A DNA stretch of 64,000 bases from Vreelandella subglaciescola (GCA_030454225.1 JAKDRW010000001.1:85365-149364); one strand, 5' to 3'. Shown: positions 19,497-30,787, counted from the first letter of the stretch. Notes: generated by a model from the sequence alone, not told the origin. A program made the numbers and translations.

Positions 19497-20606
19497 ATGC
19501 GCAAGATTTTCGTGATGTCTGTACTGGCGTTGGCCATTGCCGGCTGTTCCAACCAGCAACATTCTCGTCCTCAGGTGCGCGATGTCAGCGATGCCCAGCA
19601 GGCGGTGAAAAACACGCCGCAATACGCCGTTAAAGAGGGCGATACGCTCTACGGTATCGCTTGGGAGCACAACCTCGACTACCGCGAGCTGGCCGCGCTC
19701 AATGACATTGATCCGCCGTACAATATTTTTCCCGGTCAGGAAATTCGCCTGCGCAAAGGCGGACAGGCCGACGGTGCTCGCCAGGTAGCGCAGGCCGACT
19801 CGGGCGCTGACAAAGGGCAAAGCGGCGCTGGCGGTGCTGTGGCCACTGGCCTTGGCCAGGCTAACGCCGGCAGCGGCGGCGTGGAAACCGACGGTCAGCA
19901 GGGTGACGACCAGCAGGTCGACTGGCTGCTGCCCGACGAGCCGGCAGACGCCTCTTCTGCGTCACCGTCGGATAGCGATACGTCGGACAAGGATAAAGAC
20001 GCCGACGATAGCGCGGAAAAGACCGTCGTGGCTCAGCCTGAAAAATCGGGATCTGACGCCTCTCAGTCTGATAAGAAGGCAGCGAACAAGAGCGACGCCG
20101 ACAAAACCCAGGTCGCCAAGGCGAAAGCGCCAAAGGCCAGCGAAGAGGCCGCGCCCAAGAGCGCCAAAAAAGATCAGCCGGGCACCGCCAAAGAGCGCGA
20201 AAAGCGTGCCGAGCGCAGCTACTCACCGACTAAAGATATCGCCTGGCAGTGGCCGGTAGAGGGTAAGATAACCGGGCGTTTTGATGAAGATGGCGGCATC
20301 ACCGCCGGCATTGATATTGCCGGTAAAAAGGGCCAATCTGTCAAAGCGGCCGGTCCCGGTATCGTGGTGTATGCAGGCAGCGGCGTGCGCGGCTACGGCA
20401 ATCTGGTGCTGCTCAAGCACAACGACCAGTTTCTGTCGGCGTATGCGCATAACGACAGCCTGAACGTTAGCGAAAACGACGTGATCGAAGCAGGGGAAGT
20501 GATTGCTACCATGGGTGATAGCGATTCGGAAAACGTCAAGCTGCACTTTGAGGTGCGCAAAGACGGTGAGTCTCAGGATCCGCTGACCTATTTGCCTTCG
20601 CGCTAG
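19497..20606 (+). CDS. nlpD: Murein hydrolase activator NlpD (lipoprotein)
   Basis: Outer-membrane lipoprotein that activates the amidase AmiC for daughter-cell separation. 369 residues: signal with lipobox IAGC (Cys17), a LysM domain (YAVKEGDTLYGIAWEHNLDY, residues 42-85), a long low-complexity Asp/Ser/Lys/Ala linker (about 90-240), and a C-terminal LytM (M23) domain. In the LytM domain the first metal His is lost (GGITAGIDIAGKKG), as in other activators. The linker is very acidic and longer than in E. coli, in line with a halophile. In relatives the main rpoS promoter lies inside this gene. Confidence 0.93.
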   Translation: MRKIFVMSVLALAIAGCSNQQHSRPQVRDVSDAQQAVKNTPQYAVKEGDTLYGIAWEHNLDYRELAALNDIDPPYNIFPGQEIRLRKGGQADGARQVAQADSGADKGQSGAGGAVATGLGQANAGSGGVETDGQQGDDQQVDWLLPDEPADASSASPSDSDTSDKDKDADDSAEKTVVAQPEKSGSDASQSDKKAANKSDADKTQVAKAKAPKASEEAAPKSAKKDQPGTAKEREKRAERSYSPTKDIAWQWPVEGKITGRFDEDGGITAGIDIAGKKGQSVKAAGPGIVVYAGSGVRGYGNLVLLKHNDQFLSAYAHNDSLNVSENDVIEAGEVIATMGDSDSENVKLHFEVRKDGESQDPLTYLPSR

Positions 20607-20797
20607 AACTTTTGGCGCGGGTGCCTCCTCCCTGAGAGCGTCGATATAACGACGCGATAGCGGGTTAACGGCGGCCTATATAACAATAACGGCGGGGCAT
20701 AGCGCTCGCCACCACCCGCGTTTTTTGCCCCGACGGCGCTACCTTTAGCACCGCTGTCGGGTAGCAGGCGCAAGGTGTGTCAGGGAGGAGGGTAACA
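20607..20797 (+). promoter_or_regulatory. rpoS 5' leader with a predicted RBS-sequestering helix
   Basis: The 191-nt nlpD-rpoS gap begins with CCTCCTCCCTGA (20624-20635). This is the perfect reverse complement of TCAGGGAGGAGG (20780-20791), which contains the rpoS Shine-Dalgarno. Base pairing would hide the ribosome site with a loop of about 144 nt. The loop contains a smaller hairpin CGTCG-N6-CGACG. The arrangement resembles the E. coli rpoS leader, which is opened by small RNAs and Hfq. Seen directly: the complementarity. Inferred: the regulation. Confidence 0.65.
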
Positions 20798-21772
20798 ATG
20801 AGCATATTAGGACAGGATCCGCGCGGGGAATTGAACACGGTCGAAGAAGTGCTGGCCGAGCTTGATGACAAGCAGGTCGCGGCCGAAGAGGAGGCCTTTG
20901 AAAAAGCCCTGGGGCGCGAAGCCCGGCCGCACAAGCGGAGCCTCGATGCGACTCAGATATACTTGAATGAAATCGGTTTTTCGCCGCTGCTGAAGCCGGA
21001 GGAAGAGGTTTATTACGGCCGCCTGGCGCGCAAGGGCGATCTGCTGGGCCGCTCGCGGATGATCGAGTCCAACCTGCGGCTGGTGGTCAAGATTGCCAGA
21101 CGCTACCTGAACCGCGGGCTGACGCTGCTGGATTTGATCGAGGAGGGTAATCTGGGGTTGATTCGCGCAGTCGAGAAGTTTGACCCCGAACGCGGCTTTC
21201 GGTTTTCGACCTACGCCACCTGGTGGATCCGCCAGACCATCGAGCGGGCGCTGATGAACCAGACTCGCACGATTCGCCTGCCGATCCACGTGGTCAAAGA
21301 GCTCAATATCTACCTGCGCGCGGCGCGCGAGCTGACCCAGCGGCTGGACCACGAGCCCACGGCGGAAGAAATTGCCGAGCATCTGGATAAGCCGGTCGCC
21401 ACGGTGAAAAAAATGCTGGGCCTCAACGAGCGCGTCTCGTCGGTGGATTACCCCGTCGGCGGCGACAGCGATAAACCGCTGATCGACACCCTGGCCGATG
21501 ATGACGAGGCCGGACCCGAGGCGTTGCTGGTCGACGGCGATGTTAAAGAGCACGTCGACCACTGGCTGGGCTCGCTTGCCGAAAAGCAGTGCGAAGTGGT
21601 CGTACGCCGCTTTGGCCTGCGCGGCCACGAAGCCGCCACGCTTGAGGAAGTGGGCGCAGAGATCGGCCTGACCCGCGAACGCGTGCGCCAAATTCAGGTC
21701 GAGGCGTTGAAAAAACTGCGCCGCCTGCTGGAAAAACAGGGCTTGTCGCTGGATGCCATCTTTGAAAGCTGA
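20798..21772 (+). CDS. rpoS: RNA polymerase sigma factor RpoS
   Basis: Stationary-phase and general-stress sigma factor. 324 residues from ATG 20798, which has GGAGGAGG 6 nt upstream; the earlier GTG at 20777 would place the start before that ribosome site. Region 1.2 is [20 protein letters not shown]. Regions 2.1-2.4 include [17 protein letters not shown] and [20 protein letters not shown]. Region 4.2 is [19 protein letters not shown]. It is followed by alr. Translation is probably limited by the leader helix described separately. Confidence 0.97.
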   Translation: MSILGQDPRGELNTVEEVLAELDDKQVAAEEEAFEKALGREARPHKRSLDATQIYLNEIGFSPLLKPEEEVYYGRLARKGDLLGRSRMIESNLRLVVKIARRYLNRGLTLLDLIEEGNLGLIRAVEKFDPERGFRFSTYATWWIRQTIERALMNQTRTIRLPIHVVKELNIYLRAARELTQRLDHEPTAEEIAEHLDKPVATVKKMLGLNERVSSVDYPVGGDSDKPLIDTLADDDEAGPEALLVDGDVKEHVDHWLGSLAEKQCEVVVRRFGLRGHEAATLEEVGAEIGLTRERVRQIQVEALKKLRRLLEKQGLSLDAIFES

Positions 21773-21825
21773 GCGGGCAGGCCAGCTAACGCCCCGCCTT
21801 ACACTACCGTCTAAACGAGAGAAAC

Positions 21826-22983
21826 ATGCGTCCGCTGGTTGCCCGTATTGACCTTGACGCGCTGCGTCATAACTATCAGCTGGCTGTGCGCTGCGCGCCG
21901 CAAAGTCGCGCCGTTGCCGTGATCAAGGCCGACGCCTACGGCCACGGCGCGCTCGCCTGCGCCAAGGCATTGTCGGCACACGCGCAGGCGTTTGCGGTGG
22001 CCAGCCTTGAAGAAGCGCTGGTACTGCGCCGCGGCGGCATCGACACGCCGATTGTCTTGCTGGAAGGCATCTTCAGCGTCGACGAGCTGGCGCTGGTCGA
22101 CGCGCAGCGGCTGTGGATGGCCGTACACAGCCGCTGGCAGCTCGACGCGCTGCTGGCTTTTACCCCTGAGATGCCGATTCCCGTCTGGCTCAAGGTCGAT
22201 TCCGGCATGCACCGGCTGGGCTTTGCTCCCGCCGAAATTGACGCCGTGTGGCGCGCGCTAAGCGCCGCTTCGCAGGTAGGCGAGCTGCACTTGATGAGCC
22301 ACTTTGCCACCGCCGATGCCACCGATAACGGCTACTACGCCCACCAGCTTGGCGTGGTGCGCAAGCTGGCCCGCCGGCTTGATGCGCCGCTGAGTCTGGC
22401 TAACTCGCCGGCAACGCTTGCCCACCCCGACGCGCACGGCGCCTTTAACCGCCCGGGGATCATGCTCTATGGCAGCGACCCGCTGGAACAGGCCAGCGCG
22501 GCGTCGCGCGCGCTTGAGCCGGTGATGACGCTGCGCGCGGAAATTATCGCCCTGCGCGACATCGAGCCCGGCGAGCCGGTGGGCTACGGCGGGCGCTTTC
22601 GCGCCGCGCGGCGTTCGCGCATTGCGGTGGTAGCCGCCGGCTACGGCGACGGCTATGATCGCCATGCCGCAGACGGCACGCCAGTGCTGGTCAATGGCCG
22701 GCGCGCCACGCTTGCCGGCAAGGTGTCGATGGATATGCTTACCGTCGACGTTAGCGATATCAGCGAGGCGCGCATTGGCAGCGAAGTGGTGCTTTGGGGG
22801 CGCGCCGAAAACGGCGCAGTGCTCTCAATCGATGAAGTGGCGCGCCACTGCGATACCATTAGCTATACCCTGCTCACCGGCGTGCTGCCCCGCGTTCCTC
22901 GTTGTTATCACGAACTGACGCACCACGAACGGGCGCACCACGATCCGACCCCGACCCACCACGGTGAGAGGCATCAAGGCTAG
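21826..22983 (+). CDS. alr: Alanine racemase
   Basis: PLP enzyme converting L- to D-alanine for peptidoglycan. 385 residues. The PLP lysine lies in VAVIKADAYGHGALA; other marks are KVDSGMHRLGF, FNRPGIMLYG, and the catalytic Tyr region VAAGYGDGYDRHAADG. The C-terminus has a His-rich tail after the conserved ISYTLLTGVLPRVPR. It sits 53 bp after rpoS, and the acyltransferase gene follows 40 bp later. Confidence 0.95.
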   Translation: MRPLVARIDLDALRHNYQLAVRCAPQSRAVAVIKADAYGHGALACAKALSAHAQAFAVASLEEALVLRRGGIDTPIVLLEGIFSVDELALVDAQRLWMAVHSRWQLDALLAFTPEMPIPVWLKVDSGMHRLGFAPAEIDAVWRALSAASQVGELHLMSHFATADATDNGYYAHQLGVVRKLARRLDAPLSLANSPATLAHPDAHGAFNRPGIMLYGSDPLEQASAASRALEPVMTLRAEIIALRDIEPGEPVGYGGRFRAARRSRIAVVAAGYGDGYDRHAADGTPVLVNGRRATLAGKVSMDMLTVDVSDISEARIGSEVVLWGRAENGAVLSIDEVARHCDTISYTLLTGVLPRVPRCYHELTHHERAHHDPTPTHHGERHQG

Positions 22984-23023
22984 AGAGACTCCGGCCAGGA
23001 CTTCCGACAGGTTTTATTTTTCC

Positions 23024-23938
23024 ATGGCGAAATCGCACTACCCCCGCTCGTTTGCTCACCCGCGCTACTGGCCGACTTGGCTGGCCATTGGCGCCATGCA
23101 CACCGCCGCCCGACTGCCCTGGCGGCTGAAAATGGCCGCGGGCAGCGGCATTGGCCGCCTTGCGTGGCGTTTTGCCAAGCGCCGCCGGCATATTGCCGCG
23201 ACCAATATCGCGCTGTGTTTCCCCGAAAAAAGCGCGGATGCCCAGCGCCGACTAGTCAAAGAGGCGTTTATTGCCAACGGTATCGGGCTGGTGGAAACCG
23301 CCACCGGCTGGTGCTACAACACCGAGGCGCTTCGCCACCGCGCGGTGTATCTCGGTCAGGAAAACATGGCGCGCGCGCAGGCGCAGGGCAAGGGGGTTCT
23401 GATTATCGGCATTCACTTCTCCACGCTGGATATGGGCGGTGCGCTGCACTCGCTGTTTTTTCCCGCGGACGTGGTCTATCGCCCCCACGACAACCCGCTG
23501 TTCGAGCGTTTTATTACCCGTGCCCGCCAGCGTATTTTTGGCGCGACGATTGACCGCCACGACCTGCGCGGAGTGGTGCGGCGGCTGCGGGCCGGCCACT
23601 CGGTCTGGTATTCGCCGGATCAGGATTTTGGCCGCGAGGCGAGCGTGTTCGCGCCGTTTTTCGGCCAGCAGGCGGCGACCATCAAGCTGACCGCCAAGAT
23701 CGCGCGGATGACCGGTGCGCCGGTGGTGCCGCTGATGTTTCACCGCAACCCCGATAACGCCAGCTATACCCTTGAGGCGCTGCCGGCGTTTGCGGACTTC
23801 CCCAGCGGTGACGACGTGGACGACGCCGCGCGCATCAACGCTTTTATCGAGCAGGCGATCCGCAAGCAGCCCGAGCAGTACCTGTGGCTACACCGGCGCT
23901 TCAAGACCCGCCCCGCAGGCGAGGCGGGCTTTTACTAG
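23024..23938 (+). CDS. lpxL: Lipid A biosynthesis lauroyl/myristoyl acyltransferase, LpxL/LpxM family
   Basis: Adds a secondary acyl chain to Kdo2-lipid IVA at the inner membrane. 304 residues from ATG 23024 (MAKSHYPRSFAHPRYWPTW). The HX4D catalytic motif is HFSTLD near residue 131; the family end signature WLHRRFKTRP is complete. The membrane-proximal helix is WLAIGAMHTAARLPW. A longer start at 22964 would overlap alr and lacks a ribosome site. Choice between LpxL and LpxM cannot be made from sequence alone. Converges with the next gene with a 2-bp gap. Confidence 0.88.
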   Translation: MAKSHYPRSFAHPRYWPTWLAIGAMHTAARLPWRLKMAAGSGIGRLAWRFAKRRRHIAATNIALCFPEKSADAQRRLVKEAFIANGIGLVETATGWCYNTEALRHRAVYLGQENMARAQAQGKGVLIIGIHFSTLDMGGALHSLFFPADVVYRPHDNPLFERFITRARQRIFGATIDRHDLRGVVRRLRAGHSVWYSPDQDFGREASVFAPFFGQQAATIKLTAKIARMTGAPVVPLMFHRNPDNASYTLEALPAFADFPSGDDVDDAARINAFIEQAIRKQPEQYLWLHRRFKTRPAGEAGFY

Positions 23939-23940
23939 CC

Positions 23941-24360
23941 TCAGGCTTCGACGATTTCAAGCGAGTGGCTGATTTCGACGCCGCCGTTGCCCAGCATGAT
24001 CGACGCGCTGCAGTATTTGTCGGCGGAAAGCTCGACCGCGCGCTGCACCTGCTTTTCTTTGAGCGCGCGGCCGGTGACGATAAAATGCACGTGGATTTTG
24101 GTGAACACCGACGGCACGCCCTCGGCGCGTTCGGCGTCCAGTTCGGCGACGCAGTCGGTCACATCAGCGCGCGCCTTGTCAAGGATATTCAAAATATCGA
24201 AGGCGGTGCAGCCGCCCATGCCCATCAGCAGCATTTCCATCGGACGCGGGCCGGTATTGCGCCCGCCGTAGTCGGGCGGGCCGTCAATCACGACGCTGTG
24301 GCCGCTGCCCGATTCCGTGACAAACTGGCGCCCGTCGGTCCATTTTACCCGTGCTTTCAT
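23941..24360 (-). CDS. OsmC/Ohr-family protein, YhfA-like
   Basis: OsmC-superfamily protein of 139 residues. OsmC and Ohr members reduce organic hydroperoxides with two cysteines; YhfA members have no settled role. The cysteines here are Cys51 in MGMGGCTAFDIL and one in DKYCSASIML, matching the two conserved sites. ATG 24360 has CGGAG 7 nt upstream. In gammaproteobacteria YhfA genes often sit near crp; here the neighbours are an LpxL gene and murU, so context gives no clue. Confidence 0.85.
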   Translation of the reverse strand: MKARVKWTDGRQFVTESGSGHSVVIDGPPDYGGRNTGPRPMEMLLMGMGGCTAFDILNILDKARADVTDCVAELDAERAEGVPSVFTKIHVHFIVTGRALKEKQVQRAVELSADKYCSASIMLGNGGVEISHSLEIVEA

Positions 24361-24439
24361 GTCGTGCTCCGTATCAGCCGTCAAGTTCGCTAGCGAGCGT
24401 ATCACTTCTTGTCTCGCGGGTGGCGCCTGCGTCTGGGGC

Positions 24440-26112
<1,673 letters not shown>

Positions 26113-26147
26113 GCAAGCTCCTTGCTGGTCGGGCATCATGCGGGCTG

Positions 26148-26153
26148 TATAAT
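26148..26153 (+). promoter_or_regulatory. Possible -10 box of lptD
   Basis: A consensus TATAAT lies 30 bp before the lptD start in the amgK-lptD divergent gap. No good -35 element is seen at 16 to 18 bp; a TTGCTG lies 20 bp away. Weak support. Confidence 0.35.
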
Positions 26154-26182
26154 ACGCCTTCTCGACGCCAAGGATAACGAAC

Positions 26183-28633
26183 ATGGGCAAGCGATTTTCG
26201 CACACTGCGCCAATCACGCAGACGCTAGCCGGTCTTTTACTGGTCGGTGCCCCGTTGGCGGCGCAGGCAAAAAGCGAGCCGCTGCCGGCCAAGGCGCTGG
26301 ATTGGCAGCCCTGGGGCGATGAGCAGGCCGCCAGTCACGTCTGTAGCGGACGCTACGTAATGCCGAGCTACCGATTGGCGAAAAGTGCTAATCCCCGCGA
26401 GCTGTCGGTCGAGACCCGCGAGTCGGACTACTCGTCGAGCGGCGAGGCGCTGCTGCGTGGCGATGTCGTGCTGCGCCGCGGCGATACCCAGCTGGAAGCC
26501 GAGCGTATTTTCGTGCCGGCCAACCGCGAGCGCGTCGACGCCGAAGGGAATCTGGCTCTGCGCGACGGGCGTGCGCTGGTGCGCGGCAGCGAGGCGTCGC
26601 TGTCGCTGGTGAACGACACCGGCAACGTCAAAGACAGCCACTATGTGCTTTACGACGAACGCCTGCGCGGCCAGGCCGACCAGCTTGAGCAAGTCGGCGA
26701 TCAGCAATACCGCCTGCGCGAGGCCAGTTTTACCACCTGCGCGCCCGATGCCAATACCTGGCGGCTGGTGGGCAGCGATATTCGTCTCAACCAGAAAGAA
26801 GGCTTCGGGACGGCGAAAAACGCACGGCTTGAAGTCAAGGACGTGCCGGTCTTTTACTGGCCGTGGCTACGTTTTCCGATCGATGATCGTCGTCATACCG
26901 GGCTTTTGACGCCGGCTATCGGCTTTTCCAATGACCGCCTGGACTACGCGCAGCCGTTTTACTGGAACATTGCGCCCGACCACGACGCCACCATTACCCC
27001 GCGCTGGGTCAGCGACCGCGGGCTGTTGCTCGGCGGGGAATACCGCTACCTGCTGGACGAGAGCCGCGGCAGCGTGGAAGGCGCTTGGCTTAAAGGCGAT
27101 CGCGGCGGCTCCGGCGGCGATGCCAACCGCTACGAAGGTGAAGACCGCTGGTACATCGACGCCGAGCACGCCGGGCGTGCCGGGCCGCGCAGTAATTACC
27201 AGCTGCGCTACGGGGGGGCGAGCGACGGGCGCTACTTTGACGACTTCGGGAGCAATTTCGGCGAAAGCGATCGCTACGGCATGGAGCGACTGGCGCAAAT
27301 CGACTACCGCGGCGATATCTGGCAGCTCGACGCCCGGGCTCAGGGCTACCAGCGGCTGGACGACCCGCTGAGCGATAGCGACAAGCCGTTTTACCGCCTG
27401 CCCAGCGTAACCGCCAACGCCCGCTGGCAGCTGGGTAACGGCTTCTACAGCGAATGGCGCTCCAACGCGACCTACTTCTGGCGCGACGTCGACGAAACCA
27501 AAGTGCCCGAGCGCGAAGCCGCCACCGGTAGCCGCGTGCATCTGGCCCCCACGGTCGGCGCGCGGTTTGAACGCCCCTGGGGCTATGTCGAGCCGCGCAC
27601 CGAGCTTTGGAATACCGCCTACGCGCTGGATTACGGCCGCCGCGAGACCTCGCGCGATACCGCGCCGACGCGCAGCGTAGCGCTGAGCTCGGTAGACGCC
27701 GGGCTGACGTTCGAGCGCGAGCTGTCGCTGGGCGACGATGACTACCGCCAGACGCTGGAACCGCGCCTGAACTATGCCTTTGTGCCGCGCACCGATCAGC
27801 GCGATCTGCCCGAGTTTGATAGCCGCGAGCGAGCCTTCTCGTGGGATCAGCTGTGGTCGCCGCAGCGTTTTTCCGGGGTGGACCGCGTGGGCGATTTGAA
27901 CCGGCTGTCGTATGGCCTGCAAACGCGCTTTCTGGAAGATAGCAGCGGGCGCGAAAAAGTCTCCGCCGGCATCGGCCAGAGCGCGTATTTCGATGATCGC
28001 CGCGTAGGGCTCGACGGCAACGATAAAACCCTGCCGCCGCGCCCCGAAGACCACCCCGGCGTCAACCCGGAAAGCTACTATCAAGCCACGCGTGAGCGCT
28101 CGCCGGTCGTGACGCGGCTCGACTGGCAAATCAATCCGCGCTGGAGCACCGGCGCCGAGTGGCTTTACGATGACCACCGCGACTTGACCGAGCGCTCCAG
28201 CGTCGATTTGCGCTATCGCCACCCTAAGGGCCACGTGGTGAACCTGGGCTATCGCTGGGAAATCGAGGGCTTTGCCCCGAGCGTGGTGCCTGGCGACGAC
28301 GATTACCGCGATTACGCCCGCGAGGAGTGGGATCTGTCGTTTGCCTGGAATGCCAGCCCCGGGATTGATTTGATCGGCCGCTATCTGCACGATCAAACCA
28401 ACAGCCGCTCGCTTGAGCAGCTAGCCGGCGTGCAGTGGAACAGCTGCTGTTACGGCCTGCAGGTCGTCTGGCGCCAGTGGGTGGATGACAACGATACCGC
28501 GTGGGTCGAAGACGATTTCAACGACCGCGGGCTGTTTTTGCGCTTTGTCCTTCACGGGCTTGGCGGTGCCGGGCAGGAAGCCGACAGCTACTTTGAACGT
28601 ACCATTCCGGGCTATCGCCCCCCGGCGCTATAG
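26183..28633 (+). CDS. lptD: LPS-assembly protein LptD
   Basis: Outer-membrane barrel that, with LptE, inserts LPS into the outer leaflet. 816 residues: signal peptide ending near AQAKS (about residue 30), an N-terminal jellyroll OstA domain (residues about 70-200, LRGDVVLRRGDTQLEAERIF), and a 26-strand barrel. The four cysteines expected for the two disulfides are present (ASHVCSG, FTTCAPD and the pair NSCCYG), and these control maturation. The following gene, surA, encodes its periplasmic chaperone. Confidence 0.95.
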   Translation: MGKRFSHTAPITQTLAGLLLVGAPLAAQAKSEPLPAKALDWQPWGDEQAASHVCSGRYVMPSYRLAKSANPRELSVETRESDYSSSGEALLRGDVVLRRGDTQLEAERIFVPANRERVDAEGNLALRDGRALVRGSEASLSLVNDTGNVKDSHYVLYDERLRGQADQLEQVGDQQYRLREASFTTCAPDANTWRLVGSDIRLNQKEGFGTAKNARLEVKDVPVFYWPWLRFPIDDRRHTGLLTPAIGFSNDRLDYAQPFYWNIAPDHDATITPRWVSDRGLLLGGEYRYLLDESRGSVEGAWLKGDRGGSGGDANRYEGEDRWYIDAEHAGRAGPRSNYQLRYGGASDGRYFDDFGSNFGESDRYGMERLAQIDYRGDIWQLDARAQGYQRLDDPLSDSDKPFYRLPSVTANARWQLGNGFYSEWRSNATYFWRDVDETKVPEREAATGSRVHLAPTVGARFERPWGYVEPRTELWNTAYALDYGRRETSRDTAPTRSVALSSVDAGLTFERELSLGDDDYRQTLEPRLNYAFVPRTDQRDLPEFDSRERAFSWDQLWSPQRFSGVDRVGDLNRLSYGLQTRFLEDSSGREKVSAGIGQSAYFDDRRVGLDGNDKTLPPRPEDHPGVNPESYYQATRERSPVVTRLDWQINPRWSTGAEWLYDDHRDLTERSSVDLRYRHPKGHVVNLGYRWEIEGFAPSVVPGDDDYRDYAREEWDLSFAWNASPGIDLIGRYLHDQTNSRSLEQLAGVQWNSCCYGLQVVWRQWVDDNDTAWVEDDFNDRGLFLRFVLHGLGGAGQEADSYFERTIPGYRPPAL

Positions 28634-28646
28634 CGGCGGAGATCCG

Positions 28647-29729
28647 ATGGCCACAAGAGATAAACATGCTATGACGACGACAACGCCCTGGCGTTTGCGC
28701 GCCACACTGCGCAGCCCATCCTTTTTGCCCCGTACGCTTGCGCTTTCCAGCGCGCTGACGCTGTGCCTTGGCGCCGGTGCGCTGCCGCTTACCGCCAGCG
28801 CCCAGCAGGCCGACGGTGGCCAGCCCGCGTTCAGCAGCCAGCGCCAGCAGCTGGATCATGTAGTGGCGGTGGTCAACGACGACGCCATCATGCAAAGCGA
28901 GCTTGACGACCGCATCGCGCAGGTAACCCGTCAGGCTCGAGAGCAGGGCGGCCAGCTGCCCGAGCGCGGGGAGCTCAAGGAGCAGGTGCTCGAGCGCATG
29001 GTGCTGGAAAACATTCAGCTGCAGATGGCGCGCAACGCCAAGCTGAGCGTGGACGACACCAAGCTCAACCGCCAGCTGCGCGGCATCGCCGAGTCTAACG
29101 GGCTGTCGCTTGAAGCATTCGCCGACCGGCTGGAAGACGAGGGCACAAGCCTAACCCGGGTGCGCGAGCAGGTACGCCGCGAAATGCTGATGACCCAGGT
29201 GCAGCAGCGCGAAGTAGGCCGGCGAGTGTCGATCAACAACCGCGACGTCGACCAGGCGCTCGAGCAGCGGGGCGGGGCTGGTAGTGGAGTGATCGAGGAA
29301 ATCCGTGCCCGCCACATCCTGATTAAAGTGACCCCCGAGCGCAACGCCGGCGCCGCCGAGGCGCTGGCGCAAAAAACGCGCCGGCGCATTGAGCAGGGCG
29401 ACGACTTTGCCGCCGTGGCGCGCGAAGTGAGCGACGATGAAGGCAGTGCGATCAACGGCGGCGAGCTTGGCTGGGTGCGCCCGGGACAAACCGTGCCGGC
29501 CTTTGAAGAGGCGATGAAAGACCTCGCGATTGACCAGCTGTCCAAGCCCGTACGCTCGCGGTTCGGCTTTCATATCATTGATGTGGAAGAGCGCCGTGAG
29601 AAAAGCGTCAGCCAGAAAGAGCAGCGCGAACAGGCGCGCCAGGCAATATTTCAGCGCCGCGCCAACGAAGAGATGGACACCTGGCAGCGTGAGATTCGCT
29701 CCGAGGCCTTTGTGGACATCAGGCTTTAA
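28647..29729 (+). CDS. surA: Periplasmic chaperone/peptidyl-prolyl isomerase SurA, single parvulin domain
   Basis: Chaperone for outer-membrane proteins including LptD. 360 residues from ATG 28647, which has GGAG 5 nt upstream; ATG 28671 is an alternative with the same signal peptide. After the signal (ALSSALTLCLGAGALPLT) comes the N-terminal chaperone domain (HVVAVVNDDAIMQSELDDRI), then one parvulin domain (RARHILIKVTPERNAGA through SRFGFHIIDVEERRE) and the C-terminal helix. E. coli SurA (428 residues) has two parvulin domains; the inactive P1 appears to be missing and the retained one looks like active P2. Confidence 0.92.
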   Translation: MATRDKHAMTTTTPWRLRATLRSPSFLPRTLALSSALTLCLGAGALPLTASAQQADGGQPAFSSQRQQLDHVVAVVNDDAIMQSELDDRIAQVTRQAREQGGQLPERGELKEQVLERMVLENIQLQMARNAKLSVDDTKLNRQLRGIAESNGLSLEAFADRLEDEGTSLTRVREQVRREMLMTQVQQREVGRRVSINNRDVDQALEQRGGAGSGVIEEIRARHILIKVTPERNAGAAEALAQKTRRRIEQGDDFAAVAREVSDDEGSAINGGELGWVRPGQTVPAFEEAMKDLAIDQLSKPVRSRFGFHIIDVEERREKSVSQKEQREQARQAIFQRRANEEMDTWQREIRSEAFVDIRL

Positions 29730-30787
29730 TGGTGGCTCTCCCTAGCGTAAGCCAGCTGCCGGTGGCGATTACTACCGGCGAGCCGGCCGGTATCGGCCCC
29801 GATCTGGTAGTGATGCTTGCCGCCGACGGGTCGCTGCCGCCGGCAAGCGTTGCCGTGGGGGATCCGGCAATGCTGTCAGCGCGTGCCGTAGCGCTTGCGC
29901 TTGAGGTGACGCCGGTAACCTGCCGCCCGGGCGAGCCGCTCCCCAGCGGTGACGGCGTGCTTCCGGTATGGCCAGTAGCGCTCAGAGCCCCCTGTACCCC
30001 GGGCGTGCTGGACCCGGCCAACGCTGACTACGTGCTTGACACGCTCGCGCTGGCCGTTGCTGCCTGCCGAGCCGGGCACGCCGCCGCCATGACCACCGCG
30101 CCGCTGCACAAGGGCGTGATTATCGACGCCGGGCACGCGACGTTTACCGGCCACACCGAATGGCTGCGCGACGCCTGCGGCGTAGAAGACGTCGTGATGC
30201 TGCTGGCCACCGACGATGCCCTGCACGCCACCCGCGCGGGGTTCAGCGGCAGCGCTGACCTGCGCGTGGCGCTGGTGACCACGCATTTGCCGCTGCGCGA
30301 CGTTGCTGATGCCATTACCGCCGAGCGAATTACCCGCATTGCCCGCCTACTGGACGCCGAGCTGGGCGGCCAGTTCGGCATTGCCGCGCCGCGCATCGCG
30401 GTATGCGGGTTAAACCCCCACGCCGGCGAAGACGGCCATTTGGGGCGCGAGGAAATCGATACCATCATCCCGGCACTCGAAGCGCTGCGCGCCGAGGGGC
30501 GGGATATACGCGGCCCCTACCCGGCGGATACACTGTTTACTCCGCGCCATCTGGCTGATGTCGACGCGGTGCTCGCCATGTATCACGATCAGGGGCTCGC
30601 CGTGCTCAAGTACGCCGGTTTCGGCAGCGCGGCTAATATCACCCTGGGTCTGCCGCTGGTGCGCACCTCGGTAGACCACGGCACCGCGCTTGCGCTGGCC
30701 GGCACCGGGCAGGCCTCGCCGGCAAGCCTGGGCGTGGCGATTGCGCTGGCGCGAAGGCTCGCCCATCAGCGCACCAGCCCTGGTTAA
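29729..30787 (+). CDS. pdxA: 4-hydroxythreonine-4-phosphate dehydrogenase PdxA
   Basis: Oxidises 4-phosphohydroxy-L-threonine in pyridoxal phosphate synthesis. 352 residues. Metal ligands are in TFTGHTEWLRD, GLNPHAGEDGHLG and MYHDQGLAVLKY. Its ATG overlaps the surA stop (TAATG), so translation is coupled. Order surA-pdxA-ksgA-apaG-apaH is conserved. Confidence 0.96.
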   Translation: MVALPSVSQLPVAITTGEPAGIGPDLVVMLAADGSLPPASVAVGDPAMLSARAVALALEVTPVTCRPGEPLPSGDGVLPVWPVALRAPCTPGVLDPANADYVLDTLALAVAACRAGHAAAMTTAPLHKGVIIDAGHATFTGHTEWLRDACGVEDVVMLLATDDALHATRAGFSGSADLRVALVTTHLPLRDVADAITAERITRIARLLDAELGGQFGIAAPRIAVCGLNPHAGEDGHLGREEIDTIIPALEALRAEGRDIRGPYPADTLFTPRHLADVDAVLAMYHDQGLAVLKYAGFGSAANITLGLPLVRTSVDHGTALALAGTGQASPASLGVAIALARRLAHQRTSPG

